Assembly: GCA_039090855.1 (NCBI GenBank)
Contig: CM077011.1
Location: 29,355,001-29,419,000, forward strand
DNA: 64,000 nt
DNA from: Macrothele yani
Lineage: Eukaryota > Arthropoda > Arachnida > Araneae > Macrothelidae
Reading direction: 5' to 3'
The notes under the pieces were generated by a model. The model searched no databases, had not been told where the DNA came from, and worked only from the letters and a program-made list of their open reading frames with translations. A program made the translations under genes and the position numbers. Shown in pieces: positions 1 to 11,970 of this stretch (position 1 is the stretch's first letter; every line of letters starts with the position of its first letter).

Positions 1-1740
1 CTACAGGTACATATACCTCATCATAGTCAGTGCCGTATCTCTGATCATACCCTTTAGCAACAAGCCTAGCCTTATATTTTTATCTGACCCCGCTCATTGC
101 ATTTTGCCTTGAAGATCCATTTACATCCAATAGGGGTTTTTCCTTTCGGTAGTTCTGTTAATGACCATATGTCATTGTTCCTCAGTGATTTGAGCTCCTC
201 TTGCACAGATGTTTTCCATTTTTCCTGTTGAACCTTTGGTAAATTTTGAATGTCTTTTAGAGACTTTGGTTCTGGTTGTTTAACAATAACTATTTGTATG
301 AATTCTTGTGGGAAATTATTTGTAGTTTCTTTAGTAAATGATTCTGCTGCATTTAAAGACAGTCTTTGCACCGGTATCCCTTTTGTAGACCTTTCCGATC
401 TTCTTAGTGGTTGAATGTTTGTGTTTGACTCAGTTTCATTACTTTCATCTTTTAGTTGGGGATTTGTTTGTAGGACTTCTTCTACTGTATTTTGACTCAG
501 TTTCATTACTTTCATCTTTTAGTTGGGGATTTGTTTGTAGGATTTCTTCTACTGTAGTGTTTCTTGATTCGTAACACCCATGGGTATATGAGAAATACTG
601 TCTCCTTCTTCATTAGGTTTTTGTACACTAAATTCAAACTCCAAGAATCTGACAGATCTTGAGATTATGACCCTTTTTTTGCTTGAATAGATCCTATAGC
701 CTTTGCTATGGTAATCATAGCCCACAAAGATGCCTTCAATTGCTCTTTGATTGAGCTTATGTCTTCTTTGCTTGTTTATGTATGCAAATGCTTTGCATCC
801 GAATACTTCGATTTTTGATTATGTATTCCTTGACTTGTCAAGAAGCTTTGAATTTGATAATTGCAGTATTATTTTCCATTATCAGTTCTAATGGCTTTGA
901 TCTTTCTTTTGAACTTATTTTGAGTTGAGGAAATAAATTCTTTGAGTTTATTGTATACTTCATCTTTACTTTAATAATAAGTAGACCATCGGATATCTAC
1001 TAAAATCATCTATGAAAGTTAAGAAATATTTATTTCCACCAAAACTTTCAGTTTCCATAAGACGGCATAAGTCAGAATGAATTAACTCTAAGGGTTCTTT
1101 AGCTCTAAAATTTGCCTGTTTTGGATAAGGCTTATCTATTGATTTTGCTTTGATGCAAGTTGTGCACTGGAGGTCATGTGAGCAATTGTTTATAATAAAT
1201 CATTTTGAGAGGTCATGAGCTGCCATTAGTTTAATATTATCAAAATTTCTGTGACCTAATCTCAAATGCCGTTTGAACAGACAATTTTCATTTTGGCATA
1301 GCTGACTTTGTATTTTTGAAACGCAACAATATTGATTATCTGCACTATTTGGTGCTACTAATAATTTATATAAACTCTCATCTCCTGCTATGCCCTAAGC
1401 TATTACATTATCATTCTGCATTATAGTACAAATATTTTCCTTGAAGGTTACAGTACAATTCTTACTAGTTAGCATTTTAACTGATAATAGGTTACCAACA
1501 AGTTCTGGAATGTATAGCACATTTTCAAGTGTTAACCTTGCTTTCTTCATTTAGAAGAGTTTTAACATTCAGCATTCCTTTACCAATTCCTGCTGTAAGT
1601 AACCTCGTGCCATTTGCAATCGCAACTGAGTTTTCAGAACTTTCTGTTAATTGTGTGAAAAAATTAACATTTCCACTCATGTGACTTGTTGCCCCTGAGT
1701 CAATGACCCAATCAGAGTCATGTATAGTCTCTTCTATTTT
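1..1740 (-). pseudogene. pol: Copia pol (protease, integrase, start of reverse transcriptase), broken
   Basis: At 1701-1681 the minus strand reads D-S-G-A-T-S-H, the aspartic protease active-site motif. At 1271-1247 it reads HLRLGHR, and at 1168-1157 Cys-Thr-Thr-Cys, which together form the HHCC zinc-binding part of integrase. IHSDL and FIDDFSR follow at the start of the integrase core. Between 260 and 72 lies the conserved start of the Copia reverse transcriptase (WKTSVQEELKSL, then GCKWIFKAK). Several frame changes and a 67-bp duplication (424-557) interrupt it. The polymerase active site lies beyond the window. Confidence 0.8.
424..557. repeat. 67-bp tandem duplication inside Copia pol
   Basis: Two adjacent near-identical 67-bp units (424-490 and 491-557) lie between integrase and reverse transcriptase. 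Because 67 is not a multiple of three, the duplication alone shifts the reading frame. Confidence 0.9.
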
Positions 1741-1776
1741 TTAAATGTAATTCCTATCTTTTTTTTTATTTTTTTA

Positions 1777-2681
1777 TTATTTTGTGAACCATAGGAACAC
1801 CTCCATTAATGTTAGAAATTTGTATTTGTGGACAATTTTAGCTTTTGTATCCTTCATTTCCAAAACATCTTGGAGATCCTGTGATGATTTTGAGTCGTAT
1901 GGAAGTATGTTTCGTTGTTGTACAACCGCCCGATGTGTACAAACATTTAGTTTGTGCTTTTGGTAATTAATTTGCTTCTTTGTAGAATGTTGTTGTTCTT
2001 TGTTTTTATTTATAAGATGCCAGCATTCATTTTTATTATGACTTGATTTATGACAATATGTGCAATATTTCTTGGAAGAGTTTTCTTTAAATGCAAATGT
2101 TTCTTGTGTTGCTTGTGATGTGTGAAATGTTCTCACATACTCATCTATTAGTTTGTTACTAACATATTCTAGGGTAAGCTCATCTTCAGATTTACTTTCA
2201 AGCGATGTAATGAGTGTTGAATGTGATTCAGACAGACTGCATAAAAGAATTGCACTCGGGTGCGAATCCTGAATAGATTTACCAATGCAGTTAAATTTTT
2301 ATTTAATTACTTGACTTCCTTAATGTGCTCCTGCATAGTAATTTCCCCACTGAATTTTATAGAATACAGCTTCCTTAAAATAAACAATTTGCTAGAAAGA
2401 TTCTGTCTCTCATGAACTGATTTTAACTTGTTCCAAGTGTCTTTTGCAGTGTTTTGATGTAAAACATGAATGATCTGTGAGTCTCTAATGTGTAGGCAAA
2501 TGAGAGCTTTTGCTAACTTATCTTTCTTCACCCATTCTTGGTCTGGATTTTCTGGTTTTATTCCAAACACTATATCATCTAAACCATCTCTTATTAACAG
2601 TTGGTTAAGTTTAAATTTCCATATTGCAAAGTTGTTATTGTTTAGTTTTTCTATCTGTACACTTTCACGATATTGCGCCAT
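1777..2681 (-). pseudogene. gag: Copia gag, broken
   Basis: The protein begins near 2681 (Met-Ala-Gln) and contains a Copia-type gag core with LNNNNFAIWKFKLNQLL near its start, the kind of segment found in UBN2/gag families. A frame break follows near 2300. The distal part (1777-2136) has a CCHC zinc knuckle, CTYCHKSSHNKNEC, matching the CX2CX4HX4C pattern used to bind genomic RNA. The ATG at 2681 was preferred over the one at 2732 because the conserved part begins there. Confident on family, not on exact limits. Confidence 0.75.
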
Positions 2682-2776
2682 TTTGAACTTTATTTTTATC
2701 ACTTTACTATTCTTAAAAAAATTTCTCTTCACTTACCAGGTGATGAATTACATTGGTATACTATTATTTTGTTATA

Positions 2777-4319
2777 CACTGCTGGACAATTGCTAAGGAC
2801 GGATCATAAACGGCTATATAGCGCATAAAAAAGTAAGTGTGGTTGGATGCCAAGTGAAATAAAATAATGTCAGAATGCCAGGACATTACAAGAAAGACAA
2901 TTTATTGTGCTCCGAAATCCAGAAGGCTTTGGAACGTGTTCAAGGGACAAACAGGCCATTTTGTACAGAATACATAAACGTGAAAAAAATGCAAATACCG
3001 TCCGCAGGCGTTCCGGCGTAAGATGTCAATACGGGATATGGCCACCATGGAGGGTGATGCAAGATTCCACACGTCGTGTCATGCTTTGCACAACATTATC
3101 AAGCAGCTGTTAGGGTAATTTATCCCATTCCTCTGTCAGTGCACGGATGAGTGTGTCCTTGTTTATTGGAGGGCATTGGCAACCAGCAAGACTCCTCCCC
3201 AAAGCATCCCACACATTTTCAATGGGATTCAGATCTGGAGAACGTGCTGGCCATACGAGGCGTTGAATATCCTCGCTCTCAAGACGCTTCCTGGACAGCG
3301 ACTGTTCGATGACATGTTGCGTTGTCGTCCATGAAAATGAATCTTATCGCCGACAGCACCACAGAACATGCGAAAATGAGGTAGCAGAACATCATTAATG
3401 TATCGTTGGCCAGTCATAGTCCCAGTTGGAAGCACATAGAGGGACGTACGGCCATTGATCATGATGCCAGCTCATACCATGACACTACATGTCTGATATT
3501 GGTCCAATTCCTGTATGTTTGCTGGACAATATGCAGTACCACTATCACGCCAGATCAGTTGTCGTCGACAATCGGACGATAGACTGTATCTACTCTCATC
3601 TGAGAAGAGGACAGCAGACCAGTCGTTATCAGTTCAATTGCGATGTTGATGGCACCATTGCAAACGGGCGGTACGGTGACGTCTGGACAATGGGATGCAC
3701 ACAACAGGATGGCGGGCATATAGTCCTCCTTCATGCAAACGTCTGGCGACAGTTTTTCAGGAGATCCGCTTGCCAGTAGCAGCCATAAACTGATTTGCTA
3801 CCTCACTAGCTGTGCTGCGCCGGTGTCTTTTTGTTGATAGCACTATGTACCGATCTTCTGCAGGTGTCTTACTGCGAACACGACCTCCCCCGTGACGTTT
3901 GCTACACTCTCCATTTGTTTGAAATGATTTCCAAAGCCTTGAAACAACACTGTGGCTGACGTCGAACTCCCTGGCAACATCTGTTATTTTTCGCCCTTCT
4001 TTAATCTTGCCAATAATACAGCCACGCGCAAAATCATCTAGGTGATGTCGGGAAGACATACTGAAAATTGCAAGTTCGTCAATTGATTCTTTCCCTTTCA
4101 ACTTTGCATTTGAACAACAATGGTCAATACGCGTCAAATTCTTTATATCTCTTATCAGCGCTATGACGTCACGAACAAGTTCGGCAATCCAAAATTTGCA
4201 TACGCACAACACGTCTTACTGTATCCCGCACTTATGCTAATTTCCACATTTTCCTGCCTTCCATGTTATGGTTGCTATCGTTGCTATTGTCATCCGTCCT
4301 TAGCAATTGTCCGGCAGTG
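2777..4319. mobile_element. Tc1-like DNA transposon A, 1.5 kb
   Basis: The ends are inverted repeats of about 28 bp that start CACTGCTGGACAATTGCTAA on the left and CACTGCCGGACAATTGCTAA on the right. They are flanked by TA (2775-2776 and 4320-4321), the target duplication of Tc1/mariner elements. A broken transposase lies inside on the minus strand. The element is inserted in the Copia leader, so it is younger than that element. Confidence 0.9.
3040..4059 (-). pseudogene. Tc1-like transposase, broken
   Basis: The amino-terminal part (ATG at 4059) has a paired-like helix-turn-helix, with IIGKIKEGRKITDVAREFDV followed by VVSRLWKSF and an arginine-rich GRPR-like segment. Further on, FIFMDDNATCHRT (about 3350-3310) holds the second catalytic Asp, and SPDLNPIENVWD (about 3240-3200) holds the final Glu of a DD34E triad. 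These pieces are in different frames and separated by stops, so it is not functional. Confidence 0.85.
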
Positions 4320-4416
4320 TAATATTTCCAGTGAATCTCAGTCTCATAATCATTGTTAAAGTCGCAAGATCATTCTTTGTTCATTTCAAAATGTTTCATT
4401 CAACGATGTTCCGGGT

Positions 4417-4837
4417 TGTTATAAAAAATGAATAATCAATCGTACAAGGATATGAAGAATAATCAAAGGATTTACCTTAATTAAATCCAATTTAATTCTA
4501 AGTACAATTTCCAGAAGAAATATGCAGTTGTAATATTAACGCACATGAATAAAGAATATGAAGGTAAATTTAGATAAACTAAAGTCAATTCTTTGAATCA
4601 ACGAAGTTCAGTTTACATCTCTACAAAAATCCACTTTTTATTTTCACAGACACACTTTATCACCTTCTCATGAGAGAGAAAACAGTGAAGAGACAAAGTC
4701 CAAGCAATCGTTCTCGAAAGCAGGAAGTTCATTATGCAGCAATACATACGAGGAGGTTATGGTTCTGCTTTGAACTGTGATTGAGTTGAGTTGACCAAAG
4801 TTGTTTAGGGCAGAGATTCATGACGTCATGTCCAACA
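4417..4837 (-). repeat. Candidate 5' LTR of the Copia element
   Basis: Read on the minus strand this 421-bp block begins TGTTGGACATGACG, like many Copia LTRs, and ends TATAACA, so it has TG...CA ends. It carries an AATAAA-type signal inside. It lies directly upstream of the gag leader once the Tc1 insertion is removed. The partner LTR is outside the window, so the limits rest on the ends alone. Confidence 0.55.
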
Positions 4838-5804
4838 ATAATGCCATATGAGTACAATCCAATTTTGGGGATTAACATATTTTGTACAGGTTTATAGAAA
4901 TCCACTGCTCCTTACTTTTGCTGAAAAAAATCAGCCAGAAATAAAGTGTAGGTTGTTCATAATTCAAAGTCAAATTAAAGACTTTGACCATGATTTTTTT
5001 CTCCCACGCACCTGCTTTGTTACATGAAAGAACAGTGTATTATAATATGACACCAAAATTTACTTTTTAGATCAGTTTCCAAGAAAGTTATTTCTAATGA
5101 AATCAAAAATGCAAAAAACCTTTTGGACACTTGAAACACATGGTACTTTTCAAACAAATCATAATGATGAGATTTTAATTTTTGTTTCTCTGTAGACTTT
5201 ACCAGTTCTTTTACAAAAGTTTTAAATAGTGAGACAAGCCCTCTCCCCTTTGTTGTTGAATTGAAATGGAATGACCTACATCTACTGTGCATGTGTAATC
5301 TAGTTCTTAGGCACTGCACTGTAGGGGTTTTTTTTATTTATTTTTTTCACCCCTTTCTGTGTTTCGTATATGCACTAGCTCTTATAGCTCTAAAGCAAAA
5401 CATGGAAAAAATATGCCAAGTAAAAGGCATATGCATAGTGAGTAAATGTATTTATCCTTTTGAGCAATGACAAAAAAAAATTCCAAAAAAAATTAGAAGA
5501 AAAATTAATGTCAGCAGTTGCGTGCTCTGCGTTCATATTTGTGAAAAGGTGAAAATCATTAGAAAACTGTGGATACACCCAAGTCAACTAATAAACAAGT
5601 ACAATGCTTGAAGGTGTGTGTTAAAATCTCATTTAATGGGTGTTAAACACAAGCATAGAGATAACTGCTAAACTTTTGCATGCACACAGGAGGCTTTTTC
5701 AAGGCATCAACAACATGCAGGCTGTGACAAAATTTGAGTAAAACAAATTAAAGTAAACAATGTGCACGTGTTTGTAACATTTAAGTGCCCATTGTGATAT
5801 AATT
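4838..5804. other. No gene recognised
   Basis: AT-rich sequence between the Copia LTR and the next transposon. Short open frames here have no recognisable protein motif. No repeat shared with the rest of the window was seen. Confidence 0.5.
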
Positions 5805-6022
5805 TACACTGGCGGAAAGTGAAAAAAGAGTACCAAGAAGGAATTGGCGGACGATCATGAAATTTACATATGTTAATGGGGTCGAGTTTACGTAGGTGTG
5901 ATGTTAATTTCGGGACCAACCGGTGAGCGCTTACGCCACAGCACGTCATAATATGCAAATTATCGTCGGTGGTATTTAAGGAGTACGGCGAAGTGAATGT
6001 AATCAGTCGTCGGCTTACGGAC

Positions 6023-7022
6023 ATGGAAGACGTGTATGATTTCAGCAGTTATCGGACTTTGAGCGAGGTCGTCTAGTCGGACTCCGCAAGACCGGATCGT
6101 CGTATTGCGGAACGAATTGGACGGGAAGTATTGGTGGTGGCACGCTGGTGGCGTTGGTGGTCTGAGGAACATTCCCATACGAGAAGACGTGGAACCGGGA
6201 ATTACAGACCGACTGATGAGCGGACCGATCGACGCATAAGAAGAGCGGTGTTGTCAAGCAGAACATCCACTGTGACGCAAATCCGAGCTGCCGTTGCACC
6301 TGAGGTGACTGCGAACAATCCGCAACCGTCTACTGAATGCAGGACTACGTGCACGTGCGCCTCTGGCATGTTTACCTCTGACTCCAGCCCACCGTCAGGA
6401 ACGGCTGCAGTGGTGTCGCCAACGTCTGCACTGGAGAACGCAATGACGATCTGTCGTGTTCAGCGATGAAAGCAGATTCTGCTTGGGAGCCTCCGATGGC
6501 CGTATGCGTGTTCGCGGATGCACAGGGAAGCGTCTCGAACCCTTCTTGCATCCGCCAGCGACACACAGGGCCTACCTACACCTGGTCTCCTGGTGTGAGG
6601 AGCGATCAGCGATCACTCCCGTAAACAACTACTGTTTGTACCAAGTACGTTAAACAGCACCTCCTACATCAACAACATCATTCAGCCTGTTGTTGTGCCA
6701 TTTGTAAGGTCGGTCCATCGTGGTGTTTTCCAGCAAGATAATGCACGCCCACACACGGCACGTGCAACACAACATGCACTTCAGGGTGTGAGACAACTTC
6801 CATGGCCTGCACGTTCACCGGATTTGTCCGCCATTGAGCACATGTGAGATTTTATGGGACAATGACTTTATCCGGCCAGCCACGACCATCCCTGATTTAC
6901 ACGTCCAGGTTGAGGATGCTTGGAACTCAATACCCCAAACTTACATCCAATATCCGTACGACAGACTCCATGCCAAAATTGCACAGTGTGACGCAGTTCA
7001 TGGCGGTTCAACCTCGTACTAA
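6023..7022 (+). pseudogene. Tc1-like transposase, broken
   Basis: Starts at an ATG at 6023. Recognisable segments are FSDESRFCLGASDGRMRVR (first catalytic Asp, from 6459), QQDNARPHTAR (second Asp, near 6740) and WPARSPDLSAIEH (final Glu, near 6800-6840). The end is YDRLHAKIAQCDAVHGGSTSY, the usual carboxyl end of this transposase group, with a stop at 7020-7022. At least four frame changes separate the blocks. Confidence 0.85.
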
Positions 7023-7083
7023 CCATGTTACATGGAAATGTTATTTTTCAGTTTACCAGCAAATACAGCTGTATTTTACCATA

Positions 7084-7850
7084 CGGTCATTCCACGTCAA
7101 ATCATCCAGGGGTTGACACCCAAGGTTGGCAGATTTTAATGAAACTTGGGGAGTTTGTTCTATACATGGATATAAGCACACACGCCAATTTTTTTCTTAT
7201 TGTATCAATTACTTTCAGAACTACAGCTCCTCAAAGTTTTGGCAAAAATGCATAAAAAGCAAGGAATCACCCGTTCGGCTACCCTGCATACTTCTACGGT
7301 TTTTGCCATAAAAAAGTTATTTTTTAAATTTTTTTAAAATAGAGAGGTTTTTTTTTTTTTTTTTTTTTTTTGCATTTTGCTCAGCATTAAATGGTTAATG
7401 AAAATGTATGGTAAGATTATTGAGGTTTAATAGTCATTAATATAGCTAAAAAATTTCCAAAAGTGCAAAAATAAAATTTTCCGAAAATTTTGACCTGTAC
7501 TTGAAAACTGTCCTATAACACGAGTCTCTCTCCAGATCCCTATAAACCCATCATACCACTGAAAACTAGACCAAAAAATGCAACAAAATGGTGTAATAAA
7601 ATTTGTGGGGCTTTGAGTTTTCGCCAACTTAGGCCCGGATCAAAGTTCCAACTTTTGAAAATACCAAAGTCACACGTACCTACTAGTAGACATGCCTAAT
7701 GAAAAATTTATTTTTTTTATTTTTTAATATGAAGTGTTGTTCTCATCGTGTAAATAACATAAAGACTTCAGAAAAATAATTGACTTTTACAATGTTGTAT
7801 GCTCTTAATTTTATGACTAATTTTACAACTGTTAAGGTTGTAGATTGGAA
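7084..7850. repeat. Left long terminal inverted repeat
   Basis: Matches 11022-11799 in inverted orientation with scattered substitutions and small gaps. Includes poly-T near 7350 and a conserved block around 7430-7680. Confidence 0.9.
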
Positions 7851-7933
7851 GCATTTAAATCATAGTCAATTTAAATTATTGTATTTAGTACTTTACAGGT
7901 ATATTTTAAGTTCTTTATAATCTTGAACATTTT

Positions 7934-10380
7934 TTAACAATTTTCTTTAAAAATATTCCATTTTTTGGCAATTTTTTTCTTAGATGTAGATTCAATTCTG
8001 TAAAAACGTCCCAGTTGTGAAGTCACTTCAGGGGTATCAACCAAGCATAAAATGTGCTGAGGGAGTACAGGGCACTCATCTTGTCGTTTTGGCCAATAAA
8101 ATGTTTCTAAAGGACCATGTGGATGCATAAATATGATTGAGTAATCTCCTCCTTCTTTGTTAATTTTATTGACCAGTCCAATGCACCAGTTTCCTTCATA
8201 CATACATGCAACATAATTCTGTAGACTTGGAACTACAAGTTGCAGCATTGATGTTTTTTCAGCCCCTGTAGTAAAATTCCATTTAAGACATATTTCAAGA
8301 TCCAGACTTGTGTGTTTTGCTGTGATTTAATCTGTTGTTAAGGGACTAAAAGAATGATAACTCCTTGTCCCAGGTATTGTTTTCCCCTTAGAAAATCATT
8401 CTGCAAGTATCTTTCTACTGCTGTTGATTTCTTCTTCATTTAAAAAAAAGAAAGATATTTTGGAAAACAGACCACAACAAAACTCGTACATTTGGTAGGC
8501 ATTTGTAATTTGTGTGGATTGGTAAACACTCTGAAGATTTTTTTTTGTTACGGTTCTTTTTACTGTTCCACCAATCCCACCACAAACGGTTTTTCCATGG
8601 CTTGTGGCATGGAAAGACCAGCAAGCATCTAGCCCAAAATCTGTTTTGTGTTCACACAAGTTTATCATGCTCTTAAAATTTTTGTACTGAGCAGCACAAC
8701 AGTCTGTGAAATATTCCACTTTATTTGTACATGGGAAATGAGTTTTTATGAAGTCTGTTGTTTTCTGCTGAATGCAGTAAACAAATGGAACATCATGGTT
8801 CAGGTCATCTGATATGAAACATAAAGGCGTTTCTTTAAGAGATCCATCAGCTGTCTTAGTGTAGATTACAGTAGGATGTACAGAACAACTTAAATGACTC
8901 CAGTGGTACGATTGTACCTCATTTTGTAGAAAAAAATTGTAGTTTTCTGCAAAATCCATCAAGATCAGTCCTTCATCATCACTCAAGTTTTCTTTTCTGC
9001 TTTTGAGGTAAGCATTTTGTATTTTAGATATATATGAATGGGGTATAAGAGCTTCTACTTTTTCTGTTACCAACTCTATGAATTCATGAACAGGGAGATT
9101 CATTGACTGTAGTTTCATTTGTTCCTCATTCACCCATTGTGAACATTTTATTTCATCACTGCTATCATAATCTTCCAAAATCTCACTTAAGTACTTCTCA
9201 AATGGTTCAGTACTATGAGGGCAGTCACTGCAACAACGCAACATACACACTCTATTTTCCCTGTTGCAAACAAATTTGTCCATCAGTTGGTGAACTGCTT
9301 CCTTGTGGTGTAAGTTGAGTGCAGAGGCTAAGAGATGCACATTTTGGTGAATTACACAGACGCACACTGCATGAGTGCCAGGGGATTCCACTAAGACGCA
9401 CCATTTTGTGCGCAAAGAGCAAAATTTTGAAAAACCTATTTTTTGAAAATCTCAGGGTATTTTTTTTTGAATGAAAAATACAATTATTATAGATTACATA
9501 ATAATAATCGTTTTTGTTTATATTCATTTTTCTTCACACTTACTCTGTCTTTAGTGCCAGGCATCATCATACTATATTCATCATCTTCATAGACATTTGT
9601 AACAGTGTCTATTACTTAGAAGGAAATTTTATGGGCTTCAATTGGACCAGGTATAGCCAGGATCCCCTTTTCTAATGTTAGGTTCCGAGCCTTTTGAACC
9701 ATATACTCTGTGACATTGAACTCGGCGACAACTCTTTTGCGAGACCATGATTGAGGTGCAAGAGTTAGTATTTGTATTTTTTCTCTTTTAGTTAAATTGC
9801 TATTCAACTTGACTTTCATCAGCTCAACTAGTCGTCAATATCAGCACATTTGATTTTAATTTCTTCATTTTTCTTATTTTTTTCACTATCACTTTCCATA
9901 TCATCACTGTGTGCTTCATCTACTTTTAAAACAAAGGATAATTTTTTTTATTTGGGCTTCAGCCTGCTTAAACTTTCTTTTTGCATAGCTTTTTCTAGAA
10001 TGCGAAGAAACTGATTGCAGCTTCAATGGTTAGACATCTATTCCTTCTAACAACTTGTTCAACTTGTCTTTTTCTGTAAATCTTGAAGCCAACTCTAAAT
10101 CAACATTTTTGGCCACATCAACTAAGTCTTCATCATTCTCCGCATTTCCTTCATGCACCTTTGCTTCATTTTCTTCAGATAAAGTTTTACGGCAGGTACT
10201 ACATAAAAGTTGGCCAGGTATTAAATTTACGTTATTGTTTTTCTTTGTGATATTTTGCCTTTTGCAAAGTTATTTTTCTTAGATCTCTCTTGTTTGTAAT
10301 AGGTTTTAAATGCCTTTTATAGGGGTCACAGCAAGATTTCTGCCTTTGTTCAAAAGTAAGTAAAATAGTAATAAAAGTGA
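7934..10380 (-). pseudogene. Transposase of the long-TIR element, broken, about 800 codons
   Basis: Read from right to left, a basic stretch with KRHLKPITNKRDLRK (about 10330) leads to a Cys-X2-Cys motif in GQLLCSTCRKTL (about 10200) and an acidic region. Next is a helix-turn-helix-like part, EKIQILTLAPQSWSRK and EFNVTEYMVQKARNL (9819-9616). Then come FSKFCSLRTKWCVL, the main domain (9415-8396) with FISDDLNHDV, FTDCCAAQYKN and ATSHGKTVCGGIGGTVKR, and a final module, YVACMYEGNWCIG to GPLETFYWPKRQDECPV (8248-7934). ISDD and FTDCCAAQYKN look like successive catalytic Asp sites of a DDE enzyme (inference). This architecture recurs in unnamed arthropod proteins. Several stops and frame changes disable it. 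Confidence 0.7.
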
Positions 10381-10814
10381 TGACAGCAAATAGTGTCAAC
10401 TTCTTTATCATAATTTTGGAAACCTGTTCTCCAAGTCAATAACTGTAATTGCTCTTCATTTAATTTTTCTTTGATGAAAAATATCATTTTTTGTTGTTAA
10501 ACCTTTATTAGAACAAGATGATAGCACTGTTCCTACCTTGCATACATTTTCAGACCCACATTCCAAAGAATGTTTCCATAATTAGAAACAAACCCACTCT
10601 ACAAATAAAGAGAAAAACGCTAAAATATCATCACTGAAATAGACTACAAATTATGTACAAGCAGACAGCACAAAAAATGATCACTTGACAGCTTACACAG
10701 TTCAGACTAAAAACAAAGACAAATGCTGGGCAACAGATGGCACCAGCCTGTCTAGACATGGAGTCTGCATATCACAGCTTGTTCCTTTCACCCTTCTACC
10801 CCTACTCTGGTTCC

Positions 10815-11022
10815 CCTCCCATTCACCATATGGCTTTATTTTGGCCTCTGCACTCAACTTACACCACAAGGAACCAGTTCTACCACTGGAGTCGTTTAAG
10901 TTGTTCTTTACATCCTGCTGTAATCTACACTAAGACAGCTGATGGATCTCTTAAAGAAACTCCTTTGTGTTTCATATCAGATGACCTGAACCATGATGTT
11001 TCATTTGTTTATTGTGTTTGAT
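10815..11022 (+). pseudogene. Inverted, internally deleted piece of the same transposase
   Basis: The plus strand encodes LASALNLHHKEPV joined directly to FYHWSRLSCSLHPAVIYT and then FISDDLNHDVSFVYCV. The same peptides occur on the minus strand in the main transposase, about 130 residues apart. The copy therefore lost the intervening coding sequence and lies head-to-head with the main gene, directly next to the right terminal repeat. Confidence 0.85.
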
Positions 11023-11799
11023 GATTTGTATGAGCACTTCCAATCTACAACTTTAACAGTTGTAAAATTAGTGTACTTAAAATACTCAAACATAAAATTA
11101 AGAGCATACATTGTAAAAGTAAATTATTTTTCTGAAGTCTTTATGTTATTTACATGATGAGAACAACACTTCATGTTAAAAAATAAATATTTCAGTAGGC
11201 ATGTCTAGTAGGTACGTGTGACTTTGGTATTTTCAAAAGTTGGAACTTTGATCCGGGCCTGAGTTGGCGAAAACTCAAAGCCCCACAAATTTTATTACAC
11301 CATTTTGTTACATTTTTTGTCTGGTTTTCAGTGGTATGATGGGTTTATAGGGATCTGGAGAGAGACTCTTGTTATAGGACAGTTTTCAAGTACAGGTCAA
11401 AATTTTCGGAAAATTTTATTTTAGCTTTTTGGAAATTTTTTATCTATATTAATGACTATTAAACCTCAATCTTACCATACATTTTCATTAACCATTTAAT
11501 TCTGAGCAAAATGAAAAAAAAAACAAAAAAAAAAAAACCAACTATTTTTAAAAATGACTTTTTTATGGCAAAAACCGTAGAAGTGTGCAGGGTAGCCGAA
11601 CGGGCGATTCCTTGCTTTTTATGCATTTTTGCCAAAACTTTGAGGAGCTGTAGTTCTGAAACTAATTGATACAATGAGAAAAAATTTGGTGCGTGTGCTT
11701 GTATCCATGTATAGAACAAACTCGCCAAGTTTCATTAAAATCTGCCAACCTTGGGTGTCAAACTGTATTTCAGCTGGATGATTTGACATAGAATGACCC
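11022..11799. repeat. Right long terminal inverted repeat
   Basis: Inverted counterpart of 7084-7850. It adjoins the inverted transposase piece at 10815-11022. Confidence 0.9.
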
Positions 11800-11970
11800 C
11801 ATAATGTTTTGATCACGTTATCCTCTGTAATCCGTTATTATGCTGTATAAATTTCATTGGTATCAGACGTCTCCTTCTTGGTGTTCTTTTTTCACTTTCC
11901 GCCAGTGTAGATGTAGTTTGTTCAACTGGAATCACAAAACAGTCTGTGTACATGGCAATTCAGTGAAAGC

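Larger units (their letters stand above)
1..4837 (-). mobile_element. Ty1/Copia LTR retrotransposon, incomplete at the left edge and split by a Tc1 element
   Basis: Read on the minus strand, the order is LTR (4837-4417), leader (4416-4322 and 2774-2682), gag, zinc knuckle, protease, integrase, then the start of a Copia-type reverse transcriptase that runs off position 1. This order (integrase before reverse transcriptase) is diagnostic of Copia. Frameshifts and stops show it is dead. A Tc1-like transposon sits in the leader at 2775-4321. The downstream LTR lies outside the window. Confidence 0.8.
7084..11799. mobile_element. 4.7 kb DNA transposon with very long terminal inverted repeats, Sola-like candidate
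   Basis: The two ends are inverted copies of each other for about 770 bp (7084-7850 and 11022-11799). The terminal bases are CGGTCATTCC and GGGTCATTCT when both are read inward. CATA is present on both flanks (7080-7083 and 11800-11803), giving a 4-bp target duplication inside the older Tc1 element. The interior carries a degraded minus-strand transposase. A 4-bp duplication is known for Sola elements, but I assign that superfamily only tentatively. The element boundaries themselves are well supported. Confidence 0.85.
5807..11907. mobile_element. Tc1-like DNA transposon B, swollen to 6.1 kb by an inner insertion
   Basis: The ends share CACTGGCGGAAAGTGAAAAA in inverted orientation, continuing imperfectly for about 40 bp, with TA at 5805-5806 and 11908-11909. 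Without the inner 4.7 kb element the transposon would be about 1.38 kb, a normal Tc1 length. The transposase remnant is on the plus strand in the left part. Confidence 0.9.
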
